In this document: one piece after another, positions 31,649 to 40,320 of the stretch
How the letters are laid out: each line of letters starts with the position of its first letter
How positions within the stretch are numbered: the first letter of the stretch is position 1
Assembly: GCF_014641455.1 (NCBI RefSeq)
Contig: NZ_BMHT01000005.1
Location: forward strand, 62,001 to 126,000
Source: Hymenobacter cavernae
Lineage (GTDB): Bacteria; Bacteroidota; Bacteroidia; Cytophagales; Hymenobacteraceae
Reading direction: 5' to 3'
DNA length: 64,000 nucleotides
Translations under genes and position numbers: made by a program
Notes under the pieces: generated by a model
The model's input: the letters and a program-made list of their open reading frames with translations, nothing else
What the model was told of the DNA's origin: nothing
Database searches by the model: none

Positions 31649-34195
31649 ATGCCCTCGCTCCTGCCTACGTCAGCCGCTCCTGCACTTACTGTCCCTACTA
31701 CTCCCGCTGTTTCGGCCAGGGGTTGGCTTGGTACTTCAGCGGGAATAGCGACGAGCTTGCTATCAACAAACTGCTCGGCAGCTACGTCGGAAGAGGCTGC
31801 TGTAGCAGCAGCGCCGGTTACCGAATGTGTTATTTTCAACTGCACGCCGTCGGCCCAACCGGGCGAGGCCATTAGTCTGCAAGGCAGCTTCGGCCCTACG
31901 GCCGAGGTGTACCTGGCAAAGGGCAGCGGCGGCTTTCAAAAGCTAGCCCCTATCCAGAGCGCCGATGGCAAAACTCAGGCGCAGGGCGCAGGCAGCGTGT
32001 TGGTGGAAGCGCCAGCCGGAACCGGGCCGGAACTGTACCGGCTGTACGTGCAGGAGAATGAGCAGAAGAGCCCGCCGGTGTACGTGAACCGGGCCAGGGG
32101 CTTGTTTCTGGATTCGCCGGAAATTGTGCCGGGCGAGTACCTACGGATTTTTGGGCAGAACCTACAACTGATACCTGGCAAAACCAGGGTGCGCTTTGAG
32201 CCCAAAAGCGGCGGCAAAAGTCTGCTAGGGCAGGTAAACAGCGTAGGCAGCGACGACCGCAAGCTGGTGTGCCACACGCCGGCTGGCCTGGCCCACGGCG
32301 CCGAGTATGTGCTCTACGTAAGCAACGGGCTGGGCGGCAGCGATGCCGAAACCAGAGTCGAGCAAACCGTAAAGACGTTGCCGGCGGGCGTCGACTACTT
32401 CCACTTAGGGGTCGGGTGGGCGCCGGGCAAGTACAAAACCACCATCTACAACGCCAGAACCAACCCCGACAAACCCACCTTGGGCAACGGCACCGCCAAC
32501 GACCTCGACGCCATCAACGACTCTATTCAGAAAGTCTGGAAGATGGGGGGCGGCATCGTGCGCCTGCCGGCGGGCACCTACAAGCTGAGCTTCACGGGCT
32601 ACGGGCTGCATCTGCTGTCGGGCGTGGTGCTGATGGGCGACGGGAAGAACCAAACCAAGCTAGTGGTGCACGGCAACACCAGCCCGAACCCCAAGCAGCA
32701 ATCCTGGACGTTTCTGCTGACCGACAGCCCCGCCGACCTGTATGGCACCTGCCGGCGCGGCGGCCTCTGCAACCTCACCTACGAAAACCAAAGCACGCCC
32801 AGCGTCACCAATCCGTACAACAACATGCTGGGCAAGGGCGTGGAATTTTTTATCAAAGGCTGCCGCTTTACCCTGAACGAATCGGCGTGGCTGGAAATGG
32901 CCGAGCACCAGAAGCTGGCTATTATCAACAACGAATTCACGCAGGGCATCAACTTCGCGGCGGGCATTCACGGTCCCTTGCGCCTCGACGGCACCAAGCA
33001 CTGGGTGGTGCGCGGCAACACCACGACCTACGCCGTAGATGGCATCAACATCAATAGTGCCGACGGCGGCGTGTTTGAGAACAACACGGTGTACCGGCTC
33101 GGCGGCATCAAGTACCCGACGGAGCGCAACAACCAGCCGCTTCAGGTTGTGAACCACGTGCTGATTATGAACTTCACGCGCAACGTGGCGGTGCTCAACA
33201 ACACGTTTAAGGTGAAGAACTGGCCCACCGTCAACATCAACGACGGCGAAACCATCATCAGCGAAGGGATTGGTACTCAGCGCCAGGAGCAGGACACGGG
33301 CACGGCCACCGGCGGCACGGCGACTACCTTGCAAGACCGTAGTAAGAACTGGAAGTCTGCGTTTCCGCCGCATCAGGTGGTGTCCATCGTGTATGGGCGC
33401 GGCGCGGGACAATGGCGCTTCATCAAGAGCCGCACCGGCACCGAGCTGACCGTAGACCGCGCCTGGGACCTAGCTCCTGACGCCACCAGCCGCTACAGCA
33501 TCTTCAACTGGACGGCGCACAACTGGCTGGTGCAGGGCAACACGCTGGAGGGCAACCGCCGCGGCATCACCTTGTATCAGGGCGCGGTCAATCAGGTAGC
33601 CCTCATTGATAACCGACTGACTAACAACGGCGCTATCGATTTTACGCCTATTCAGCAGGGGGAAGAAAAGCTGGAGTTCAACCCGCATTGGAACAACGAG
33701 GTGATCCGCAACACTGTGAACGTAGCCAACGACCCCAGCAACGGCGGCTTCATCGGGGTGCACGCGGTGCTGCACGCGCAGGCCAAGACCTTCGGCATTG
33801 CCGTGCTCGACTTTGTGATGCGCGACAACACGCTCGTTGCCCGCACGCCCAATGTACAGACGGTGGTAGATGCCAATTACCCCAATGGCCTGTTTGCCTA
33901 CCACGAGTGGCATCCGGGCCCGCAACCATTTATGGATGAAGGGATTCCGGCCGTGCTCGGTACCATCATCGAGGGTAATACGCTGGAAAATACCGACCGG
34001 GACGTGTACCTCTCGGCCGGCTCTTACCAGACGCTGATTCGCCGGCCGGCCAAACCTAGCTCTGCCAAGTCGGCCACCGGCAACGCCGGCCTGAACAAAG
34101 CCAGCGCACCGGCCGCTCCTTCGCCCAATCTCATCCACGACGATATCTTCACCAACGCGGTCGGCCACGGCTCGGTGCGCACGATTATTTTGTAA
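31649..34195 (+). CDS. Large right-handed beta-helix (pectate-lyase-like) protein
   Basis: This is an 848-residue protein. Residues about 60-240 look like two Ig/IPT-type beta domains (TPSAQPGEAISLQGSFGP; SPEIVPGEYLRIFGQNL). From about 260 there is a long parallel beta-helix with the pectate-lyase-3 start GTANDLDAINDSIQKVWKMGGG and repeated strands rich in stacked Asn (FENNTVYRLGG, VLNNTFKVKN, VQGNTLEGN, LIDNRLTNNG). The family includes lyases and polysaccharide hydrolases; I cannot name the substrate. The N-terminus lacks a normal basic-hydrophobic signal peptide, while the +1 frame of the same bases encodes a Leu-rich segment. A strong hairpin follows the stop. Confidence 0.7.
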   Translation: MPSLLPTSAAPALTVPTTPAVSARGWLGTSAGIATSLLSTNCSAATSEEAAVAAAPVTECVIFNCTPSAQPGEAISLQGSFGPTAEVYLAKGSGGFQKLAPIQSADGKTQAQGAGSVLVEAPAGTGPELYRLYVQENEQKSPPVYVNRARGLFLDSPEIVPGEYLRIFGQNLQLIPGKTRVRFEPKSGGKSLLGQVNSVGSDDRKLVCHTPAGLAHGAEYVLYVSNGLGGSDAETRVEQTVKTLPAGVDYFHLGVGWAPGKYKTTIYNARTNPDKPTLGNGTANDLDAINDSIQKVWKMGGGIVRLPAGTYKLSFTGYGLHLLSGVVLMGDGKNQTKLVVHGNTSPNPKQQSWTFLLTDSPADLYGTCRRGGLCNLTYENQSTPSVTNPYNNMLGKGVEFFIKGCRFTLNESAWLEMAEHQKLAIINNEFTQGINFAAGIHGPLRLDGTKHWVVRGNTTTYAVDGININSADGGVFENNTVYRLGGIKYPTERNNQPLQVVNHVLIMNFTRNVAVLNNTFKVKNWPTVNINDGETIISEGIGTQRQEQDTGTATGGTATTLQDRSKNWKSAFPPHQVVSIVYGRGAGQWRFIKSRTGTELTVDRAWDLAPDATSRYSIFNWTAHNWLVQGNTLEGNRRGITLYQGAVNQVALIDNRLTNNGAIDFTPIQQGEEKLEFNPHWNNEVIRNTVNVANDPSNGGFIGVHAVLHAQAKTFGIAVLDFVMRDNTLVARTPNVQTVVDANYPNGLFAYHEWHPGPQPFMDEGIPAVLGTIIEGNTLENTDRDVYLSAGSYQTLIRRPAKPSSAKSATGNAGLNKASAPAAPSPNLIHDDIFTNAVGHGSVRTIIL

Positions 34196-34246
34196 CATAC
34201 AGATGCCGGCCCACGAGCTAGTTTCGTGGACCGGCATCTGTATGTT
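34194..34246. terminator. Perfect hairpin terminator between convergent genes
   Basis: The arms aacatacagatgccgg and ccggcatctgtatgtt pair perfectly, with ccacgagc / gtttcgtgg extending the stem. It lies at the stop of the beta-helix gene and 14 bases before the end of the convergent FG-GAP gene, so it could serve both. Confidence 0.75.
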
Positions 34247-34259
34247 AGGTCATGGTTTG

Positions 34260-35978
34260 TTATTCCACTAACAAACGCGAAGCTAGGTTGCCTTGGCTGG
34301 TGTTCAGTTGCAAGGTGTACAAACCCGGTGCTAAGCTCGGCAACGTTAGCTCAGTCGTTGTTCCGGTGGCGCGCAGCAGTTGCGCTAGCACCACTTGGCC
34401 CAGGGCATTCATAATGCTTACCTGCAAGCCTTGACTCGTGTATCCGCTGGGCAGTTGCAGGCGTACGCTCGTGTGCGCCGGGTTTGGATATAAGCTCAGC
34501 GCCTGTAGTTTTTGCCCCGATGCCGATGCTAGCACCTGGGTGTTTAGGCGCACGCTTACTGAACCACTATTCGGGTTATTGTTGACACTGGCCAGATCCA
34601 GCGTGCCGTTGCCATCCAGGTCACCTAGCCCTATGGCGTAAGGGCTAGTGCCAACGGCAATTTGCTGGCTGCTTGTGAAGGTGCCTGTGCCATTATTCAG
34701 GCATACGCTTATGGTGTTGTTGCTGACATTAGCAGCTACAAAGTCCAGGTCGCCATCACCATCTACATCGCCGGTGGTCACGTTGCGGGGAGAGCCGCCA
34801 GCAGCTACTTCTTGGGTGCCGGAGAAGACGCCGCTGCCATTGTTCACCCGTACGCTCACGGTACGGCTATTAGCCGTGAGCAGGTCCAGGTCGCCGTCGC
34901 CGTCAATATCGGCTAGGGCAATGGCCGATGGTCCCGTACCTACGGCTACTTCTGAGCCACCACTGAAGCCTCCATTTCCGTTGTTCAGCACCACTCGAGC
35001 CTTGCTCTCATAGCTAGCCGTAGCCACAACATCTAGGTCGCCATCGTTGTCTAGGTCGCCCACAGCAGGAGCCACCGTAAGCCTTACACCTACAACGATG
35101 CCGGAGCCCCGACTAAAGTTACCATTGCCATTGTTGAGGGCTTGGTGTACTTCACTTCCTTCGGCACCTCCAGCCAAAACATCGAGGTCCCCATCAGCGT
35201 CGATATCAACAAGCAGTACATTCACAAAATAGCCGCCGGCTCCGATAACCTGCCTGACTGTGAAAGTACCATTCCCGTTATTTAACCCGACGAACAAGCC
35301 ATCGGTGAGGAGAATGCCTACTACATAGTCGAGGTCACCGTCAGCATCTAAGTCCCCTATTGCCACACTATTACCCCCAACACTAGTACCGCTCGTCACA
35401 AAAGTGCCGTTGCCAGTGTTGAGATAAACGCCTCCGCTGGCACTAATCAAGTCGAGGTCGCCGTCGTTGTCTAAGTCGCCCGTCTTTATGTCTACGCCGC
35501 CGTACTGTGTTAATTCGGAGCCACCGGCGAACAGGCCGCTGCTAGGCATGGTCGCCGTCGTAAACTGAAAGACTTGCCCCTGAGCCAGGTTCTGCCCGCT
35601 GGTGTTTTGCACGGTCCGGGCTATGGTAGACGATACGATTTCACCTGGTTTAAAACTCGTGGTTGGTTTGAACGTCAATGAATTACCGTTGATAGTGGTC
35701 GTACCAGCCTTTTGCCCGCCTGCTTGTAAGCTGAATACTTTCAGCGCGTTTTGCGTAGCGGTGCTGTTGTTCAGTGGTTCGCTGAAGGTAGCAGCTACCG
35801 GCGTGGTACGCGGGGCAGCTACGGCGTTGCGGGTGGGCATAACGCTCGTTACCACCGGAACTTGGGCCTGCGCTGGCGTAGCGGCTAATGCGAGGAGCAC
35901 TAATCCTGTGCTCAGGGCGGCAGTTAATCTGCCTTTAGTTGAAGCCGCAGGATGGCTTATGGGAGTAGATGTAATCAT
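34260..35978 (-). CDS. FG-GAP/VCBS repeat protein with type IX secretion signal
   Basis: This 572-residue secreted protein has a signal peptide (about 1-38, ending TPAQAQ), then a Big_5/SbsA-type Ig domain (about 40-135, SVMPTRNAVAAPRTTPVAATF). Next come about eight FG-GAP/VCBS repeats with the calcium-binding pattern DLDNDGDLD, DIDGDGDLD and similar. The C-terminus (LSLYPNPAHTSVRLQL ... GLYTLQL) is a type A T9SS sorting domain, so the protein should cross the outer membrane through the type IX system and be anchored or released. The repeats form an integrin-like propeller suited to adhesion. ATG 35978 is chosen because it starts the signal peptide. Confidence 0.88.
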   Translation of the reverse strand: MITSTPISHPAASTKGRLTAALSTGLVLLALAATPAQAQVPVVTSVMPTRNAVAAPRTTPVAATFSEPLNNSTATQNALKVFSLQAGGQKAGTTTINGNSLTFKPTTSFKPGEIVSSTIARTVQNTSGQNLAQGQVFQFTTATMPSSGLFAGGSELTQYGGVDIKTGDLDNDGDLDLISASGGVYLNTGNGTFVTSGTSVGGNSVAIGDLDADGDLDYVVGILLTDGLFVGLNNGNGTFTVRQVIGAGGYFVNVLLVDIDADGDLDVLAGGAEGSEVHQALNNGNGNFSRGSGIVVGVRLTVAPAVGDLDNDGDLDVVATASYESKARVVLNNGNGGFSGGSEVAVGTGPSAIALADIDGDGDLDLLTANSRTVSVRVNNGSGVFSGTQEVAAGGSPRNVTTGDVDGDGDLDFVAANVSNNTISVCLNNGTGTFTSSQQIAVGTSPYAIGLGDLDGNGTLDLASVNNNPNSGSVSVRLNTQVLASASGQKLQALSLYPNPAHTSVRLQLPSGYTSQGLQVSIMNALGQVVLAQLLRATGTTTELTLPSLAPGLYTLQLNTSQGNLASRLLVE

Positions 35979-36192
35979 GATTGTGGTATGGTGAAAGAAC
36001 AGAACCAAACGAGTCAGACGCTTTTGGGAAGGAACGGACATGCACCTAGGTAGTAGTGCACAGAAGGCTTCTAAACCTACGCTCTATCCTCTGAATAATA
36101 TCAACAATTTATTTATATATTCCTGTCCTACTGTTTGTTAAGCTAATTCACAAGCAGTTAAAAGAGCTTTCTGGCTTCTTTATCCATCCCAT

Positions 36193-36223
36193 AAAAAAGC
36201 CCTGCATTTCGCATAGCAGGGCT
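36193..36223 (-). terminator. Terminator of the HAD phosphatase gene
   Basis: On the minus strand AGCCCTGC / GCAGGGCT is followed by TTTTTTAT. It lies 40 bases past the stop of the HAD gene. Confidence 0.8.
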
Positions 36224-36262
36224 CCGCCACTTGGGCTAAGTCATTACTCGTTCATTCAACCA

Positions 36263-36925
36263 TTACTGCGGCGTAATGGCTTTGATCTTCTCGGCGTTCA
36301 GCTCGTCAAAATGATGAATCACCTGATCGGCCAAACCTAGGTCTTGCAGAACCGAATGCTCGCTGGCGTAACCGATGCAGTAAACGCCCGCCGCTTTAGC
36401 CGCGGCAATGCCGTTGGTCGAGTCCTCGATGATGATGCACTCGTTTCGGGGCGTTTGTGAAAGCGCCACAGCGTGGTTGAAGATTTCCGGATTGGGCTTC
36501 GACTCCGTAAAGTCTTCACCGCTAATCAGGTGCGAAAAGTACGGGTACAGCTCAAAGCGCTTGAACACGCGGGCAATCGTTGCTTTCGAGGCCGAAGAAG
36601 CGAGCAGGAGCTGCACGCCTTGCTGGTGCAGATCTTCAATCAGCCGGCGCACGCCGGGCAGCAGGTCGAGGCTCGTATCCTCATCGAACTGCTTGTTGAA
36701 TAGCTCGCGCTTGCGGTTCATCAGGTCCTCTACTTCTTCGCTGAGCCCAAACGCCTTCTTGATGCGCTGGTACATGTTGCGGGTCGAAGAGCCGAGAAAC
36801 GTGGCGTACATCTCGTCGGGAACGTTAATACCTAGCTCACCGAAGTGAGTGAAGAAAGCGTTGCGGTGAATGGGTTCGGTGTCGATAACAACACCATCCA
36901 TATCGAAAATAACAGTCCGGATCAT
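36263..36925 (-). CDS. HAD-superfamily phosphatase/phosphoglucomutase-like hydrolase
   Basis: This 220-residue cytoplasmic protein has the HAD motifs: FDMDGVVIDTEP at 7-18 with nucleophile Asp8 and Asp10, LLLASSASK (motif II Ser), the KPNPEIF Lys, and IIEDSTNGIAAAKAAG with the acidic metal pair. The helical cap lies at about 20-85. The pattern is that of the beta-phosphoglucomutase/DOG phosphatase group; the substrate could be a sugar phosphate. ATG 36925 is the natural start; the frame opens further upstream without a sensible N-terminus. It appears monocistronic. Confidence 0.85.
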   Translation of the reverse strand: MIRTVIFDMDGVVIDTEPIHRNAFFTHFGELGINVPDEMYATFLGSSTRNMYQRIKKAFGLSEEVEDLMNRKRELFNKQFDEDTSLDLLPGVRRLIEDLHQQGVQLLLASSASKATIARVFKRFELYPYFSHLISGEDFTESKPNPEIFNHAVALSQTPRNECIIIEDSTNGIAAAKAAGVYCIGYASEHSVLQDLGLADQVIHHFDELNAEKIKAITPQ

Positions 36926-37415
36926 TCGCGGCAGGAGGTTAGATACAGCTATGCGGGTAAAGGTAGCGGAAAGCGCCCGAGCAGACCGCAAGGTTGCAGG
37001 TGCGCCGCCGAAGTGTCTTAATTTGGTACTTTATTGTTTTCTTTGAAGGTCTCCTTGGTGAGCAGCCACCTTATGTCGTATTCCTTCGCTGCATCTTCCG
37101 CCGTTATTTTCCTTAATAACCTATTCAGCAATAGCGCCTTCGGGTATTTGGCGCAGAAGAGCCTAGCTTCGGACTACGGCGTTGTTGCCGGCCGTATCCG
37201 GCCAGCGGCATGCACTTGAATCCTTTCTGCGCGTATACTCCTGATTGTGTAGGGAGGTTCAGCGGCGGCGCTCGCCCCTAAATTTAAAACAGAATGTAGC
37301 GGTTGGCTGCCCGCTGCTTAGCCCCTGTCCCACTCACCACCAAATGGCTTTCCGATCATCTCAGAAACACCAGGAAAGCTCTACTATCTGAACGAACTAC
37401 TTACCTTCGCTTATC
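36926..37415. other. Intergenic region between HAD gene and response regulator
   Basis: About 490 bases separate divergent genes. A possible promoter box TACCTTCG lies at 37402-37409, just before the GTG start of the response regulator. I see no convincing gene, RNA or repeat. Confidence 0.45.
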
Positions 37416-37841
37416 GTGGGAAAACTACCCTGCATTTTGTTAGTCGACGACGACCCGGTTAACAACTTCCTCAATCAGCGCCTGCTGGAAGGCCTCGCCG
37501 TGACGGAGCAGCTGATCGTGGCACTGAACGGGCAAGAAGCCTTCGATATGTTGCAGCACCACTGCCAGCCCTCCCCCGACGGCGCCTGCCCCGCCCTGAT
37601 TCTGCTGGACGTGAACATGCCCGTGATGAACGGCTTCGAGTTTCTGCAAGCCTACCAGCAGCTGCCGCTGGCCCAGCAAAAGGCCATCGTCATTGTGATG
37701 CTCACCACCTCGCTGCACCCGGCCGATGCGGCCCGCGCCCAGCAGTTGTGCGTATCCGACTTCCTGAGCAAGCCCCTGACCAAGGACAAGATAAATGGCG
37801 TGCTCCAGAAGTACTTCAATAATATCCTTACGGAGAAATAG
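37416..37841 (+). CDS. Single-domain response regulator (CheY-like)
   Basis: This 141-residue protein consists only of a receiver domain: acidic triad DDD (11-13), phospho-acceptor Asp65 in LLDVNMPVMNG, Thr97 (MLTTS) and Lys119 (SKPL). It starts at GTG, with no in-frame ATG nearby. With no output domain it must pass its signal by protein contact. It is convergent with the PAS histidine kinase at 37895-39613, 53 bases away, which is the obvious phosphodonor. The pair lies at the end of the kai gene cluster. Confidence 0.88.
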   Translation: MGKLPCILLVDDDPVNNFLNQRLLEGLAVTEQLIVALNGQEAFDMLQHHCQPSPDGACPALILLDVNMPVMNGFEFLQAYQQLPLAQQKAIVIVMLTTSLHPADAARAQQLCVSDFLSKPLTKDKINGVLQKYFNNILTEK

Positions 37842-37894
37842 CAGGCTCATTGCTGTTTATCAGCAGCTTACCTTTTCAATAGCTCCAACCTAGG

Positions 37895-39613
37895 TTACTG
37901 TTTGAAGTACGCCGTGAAGGTGGAGCCCATACCTAGCTCGCTGGTTACTTCAATGCGGCCGCCGGCATTTTCCATGATTTTTTTCACCATGTACAGCCCA
38001 ATGCCAGTGCCTTCCACATGGTCGTGGAAGCGCTGAAACATGCTGAATAACTTAGAGTTATCAACCGTGTTCAGACCTAGGCCATTGTCCTGCACATCCA
38101 GCACGGCATAGTCATCCACGCTGCGGCACCGGATGCGCACATACGGTGGGCGCTCCGACGAACGGTATTTAATGGCGTTGCTGAGCAGGTTATACACTAC
38201 GCTGCGCAGGTTTTTTTCGGAGAAGTTAACCGTCGGGCATGTCTGCACGTCGATATCCAGCTGTACGGCCGACTCCCGGAGCAGCGGCGTCAGATCCAGC
38301 AGAATCTCCTTAATAATGGTTTTCAGATTGACCGGCGTAATGGGCTGGTTGTTTTCTTTTTGCAGCTTAATCACCTCCGTTAGGTGCTCGATAGTGCGCT
38401 TGAAGCGGTCGACCGAGTCCTGCATCATATCGGTGAGCGGCTGCACTTCCTCGTTGCTCACAATATCGGCGGGCAGCTCCGACAGCAACGCGTGCAGCAA
38501 GCCCTCAATGTTGTTGATCGGCGCTTTCAGGTCGTGCGAGGCCGTGTAGATGAAGTTATCGAGGTCGGCGTTGATGCGCTTTAGCTGCTCGTTATTCTCC
38601 TGCAACAGTTTCTGCGCTTGATCGATACGCTCCTGGGCTAGCTTCTGCTCGTGAATATCGGTGCAGGTACCAACCCACTGCACAATCTCGCCGGTTTCGA
38701 AGCGCGACGGCAGCGCCCGACCTAGCATCCAGCGGTAATTACCCGCTTGGTCACGAAAGCGGCACTCTATCTCAAACGCGTTGCCGGTTTGCAGGCAGTG
38801 TTCCCAGCACGCCTTCACGGGCGTCACGTCGTCGGGGTGCAGGTACTGCGGATGCAGCCACTGCATTGTGGGCAACTCACGCTTCTGCCCAACGTAGTCG
38901 AACCAACGGCCATTGAAGTACGTCACCCTTCCCTCCGAATCGGCTGTCCAGGCTATTTGCGGAATACCTTCCAGAATGCGGCGAGTTTCGGCGGCGGCTT
39001 GCTCCATGAGTAGCCACTCGGCCTCCTGCCGCTTAAGCTCTTCGTTTTTATGGGCAATCAGTGCGTTTTTTTCGGCTACCAGCGCCTGAATGGCCTTGAT
39101 CTTTTCCTGCGCTGATAAGTCCGTCACAATCACCGCCAGCACGGGTGTGTCGTTGAAAGCCAGCAAATTCATTGACACCGACGAGGGCAGCAGCGAACCA
39201 TCGGCCACTTGCAGCGGCAGTTCGCCTTTGCCCTTACCCGTCCAGCCTTGTGCCACCAGCTCCGCGCAATACGCCTGAAAGCTAGCCGGCACGAAGCTGC
39301 CAAAGGAAGCCCCGATTACCTCCTCCAGTCCGCGTTTCAGCCAGCCCGCCAGGCAGGCATTGCAGTACAAGATGGTGGCATCATGGCTCAGCAGCAGCGC
39401 CCCTTCGTTCATCTGCTCGATGAGGGTGCGGTAGCCTTGGTCGGCGCTTTGCAGCGTGAAGATCTGCGGGCCGTCGGCGCCCTGCACCGCCAGTGCATCC
39501 ACAGCACCCGTGCGGATGGCCGTAATCAGCTCCTCAGCCTCTTGCAGGCGGTAGCGCAGCTCCTGATTTTCCTGCGCTAAATTCCCGTACCCGTTTGTGG
39601 GGTCTTCACTCAT
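37895..39613 (-). CDS. PAS-domain sensor histidine kinase linked to kaiBC
   Basis: This 572-residue cytoplasmic kinase has no membrane segment. It has an N-terminal coiled coil (10-35), PAS 1 (about 58-165), a coiled coil (about 170-210), PAS 2 with a PAC segment (about 212-322), the HisKA box TASHDLKAPINN with His360, and an HATPase domain (NLLSNAIKYR, QDNGLGLN, GTGIGLYMVKK, GSTFTAYF). The start overlaps the stop of kaiB by eight bases (ATGAGTGA), so the two are translationally coupled. Cyanobacteria read KaiC state through a kinase with a KaiB-like sensor; here the kinase lacks that domain but is encoded with KaiB and KaiC. Confidence 0.9.
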   Translation of the reverse strand: MSEDPTNGYGNLAQENQELRYRLQEAEELITAIRTGAVDALAVQGADGPQIFTLQSADQGYRTLIEQMNEGALLLSHDATILYCNACLAGWLKRGLEEVIGASFGSFVPASFQAYCAELVAQGWTGKGKGELPLQVADGSLLPSSVSMNLLAFNDTPVLAVIVTDLSAQEKIKAIQALVAEKNALIAHKNEELKRQEAEWLLMEQAAAETRRILEGIPQIAWTADSEGRVTYFNGRWFDYVGQKRELPTMQWLHPQYLHPDDVTPVKACWEHCLQTGNAFEIECRFRDQAGNYRWMLGRALPSRFETGEIVQWVGTCTDIHEQKLAQERIDQAQKLLQENNEQLKRINADLDNFIYTASHDLKAPINNIEGLLHALLSELPADIVSNEEVQPLTDMMQDSVDRFKRTIEHLTEVIKLQKENNQPITPVNLKTIIKEILLDLTPLLRESAVQLDIDVQTCPTVNFSEKNLRSVVYNLLSNAIKYRSSERPPYVRIRCRSVDDYAVLDVQDNGLGLNTVDNSKLFSMFQRFHDHVEGTGIGLYMVKKIMENAGGRIEVTSELGMGSTFTAYFKQ

Positions 39614-39935
39614 GACCATTTTCACGTAGAGCACCAGGAAAAATACCTAGGGCCGTCAGCACCTGTTCACGCTCCGATAAGTCGCCAATCAGTCGGCGCA
39701 GAGGCACAGGCCGCTTCTTGATGAGCGTCGGCGCCGCAATGATCTGCTCCTGCCGGGCTAGGTCAGGCTGCTGGTAGATATCAATGATCAGCAGCTCGTA
39801 GCGCCCTTTCAGGTGCTGCTCGCAGATTTCCTTGATGTTGCGCACAGCTCGCGTGGAGTTGGGCGTGGCACCGGTAATAAACAAATGAAGTACGTACTCA
39901 GCTGCCGTCTGCTCCAGACTTCCTTCCCCTTCCAT
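39606..39935 (-). CDS. kaiB: KaiB-family protein
   Basis: This 109-residue thioredoxin-like KaiB homologue has LHLFITGATPNSTRAVRNIKEICEQHLKG... then LLIIDIYQQPDLA, IIAAPTLIKK, PVPLRRLIGDLSEREQVLTALGI. This matches the conserved core of cyanobacterial KaiB (YVAGNTPNS, VIDV, ATPTL, RRIIGDLS). KaiB binds KaiC and changes fold during the circadian cycle. I start at 39935 (MEGEGSL), one base after the stop of the next kaiB. The frame stays open upstream inside that gene. Confidence 0.9.
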   Translation of the reverse strand: MEGEGSLEQTAAEYVLHLFITGATPNSTRAVRNIKEICEQHLKGRYELLIIDIYQQPDLARQEQIIAAPTLIKKRPVPLRRLIGDLSEREQVLTALGIFPGALRENGHE

Positions 39936-39936
39936 T

Positions 39937-40236
39937 CTACCGCGGACCTTTACCTTCCAGTGGCCGGATATCCAGCCCGACCAGCACGCGTTCCTGGTTC
40001 GACAGGTCACCGATAATTTTGCGGATGGGCTCCGGTACCTTGCGCACCAGCGTCGGGATGGCCAGAATCTGGTCGCCCTCCGCTAGCTGCGGATGTTGCA
40101 ATAGATCAACGACTTCGAGCTGGTAGCGTCCTTTTAAGAATTGTTCGCAATACTTGCGCAAGTTGGCTAAGGCCGTCACTGACTTGGTGGTTTGACCGGC
40201 TACGTACAAACGTAATTCCCAGGTTTCCTCTTCCAT
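39937..40236 (-). CDS. kaiB: KaiB-family protein (second copy)
   Basis: This 99-residue KaiB homologue has [26 protein letters not shown], the [27 protein letters not shown] stretch and the [21 protein letters not shown] end, close to the canonical family. It differs from its downstream neighbour at many positions, so the copies are old or under different selection. It is encoded 84 bases after kaiC and one base before the other kaiB, in the order kaiC-kaiB-kaiB-kinase. Confidence 0.92.
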   Translation of the reverse strand: MEEETWELRLYVAGQTTKSVTALANLRKYCEQFLKGRYQLEVVDLLQHPQLAEGDQILAIPTLVRKVPEPIRKIIGDLSNQERVLVGLDIRPLEGKGPR

Positions 40237-40320
40237 GAATGGGGTAATGTTGGCGAGTCCAGTCTTTTATGACAGCACTAGTAAATTAAAACTGAGCAGG
40301 TGGGTAGTCAGTAAACCTAG

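Noticed and set aside
37034..37219. 61-residue plus-strand frame in the gap before the response regulator
   Set aside because: It matches no domain, has a poor start and lies in a region that must contain divergent promoters.
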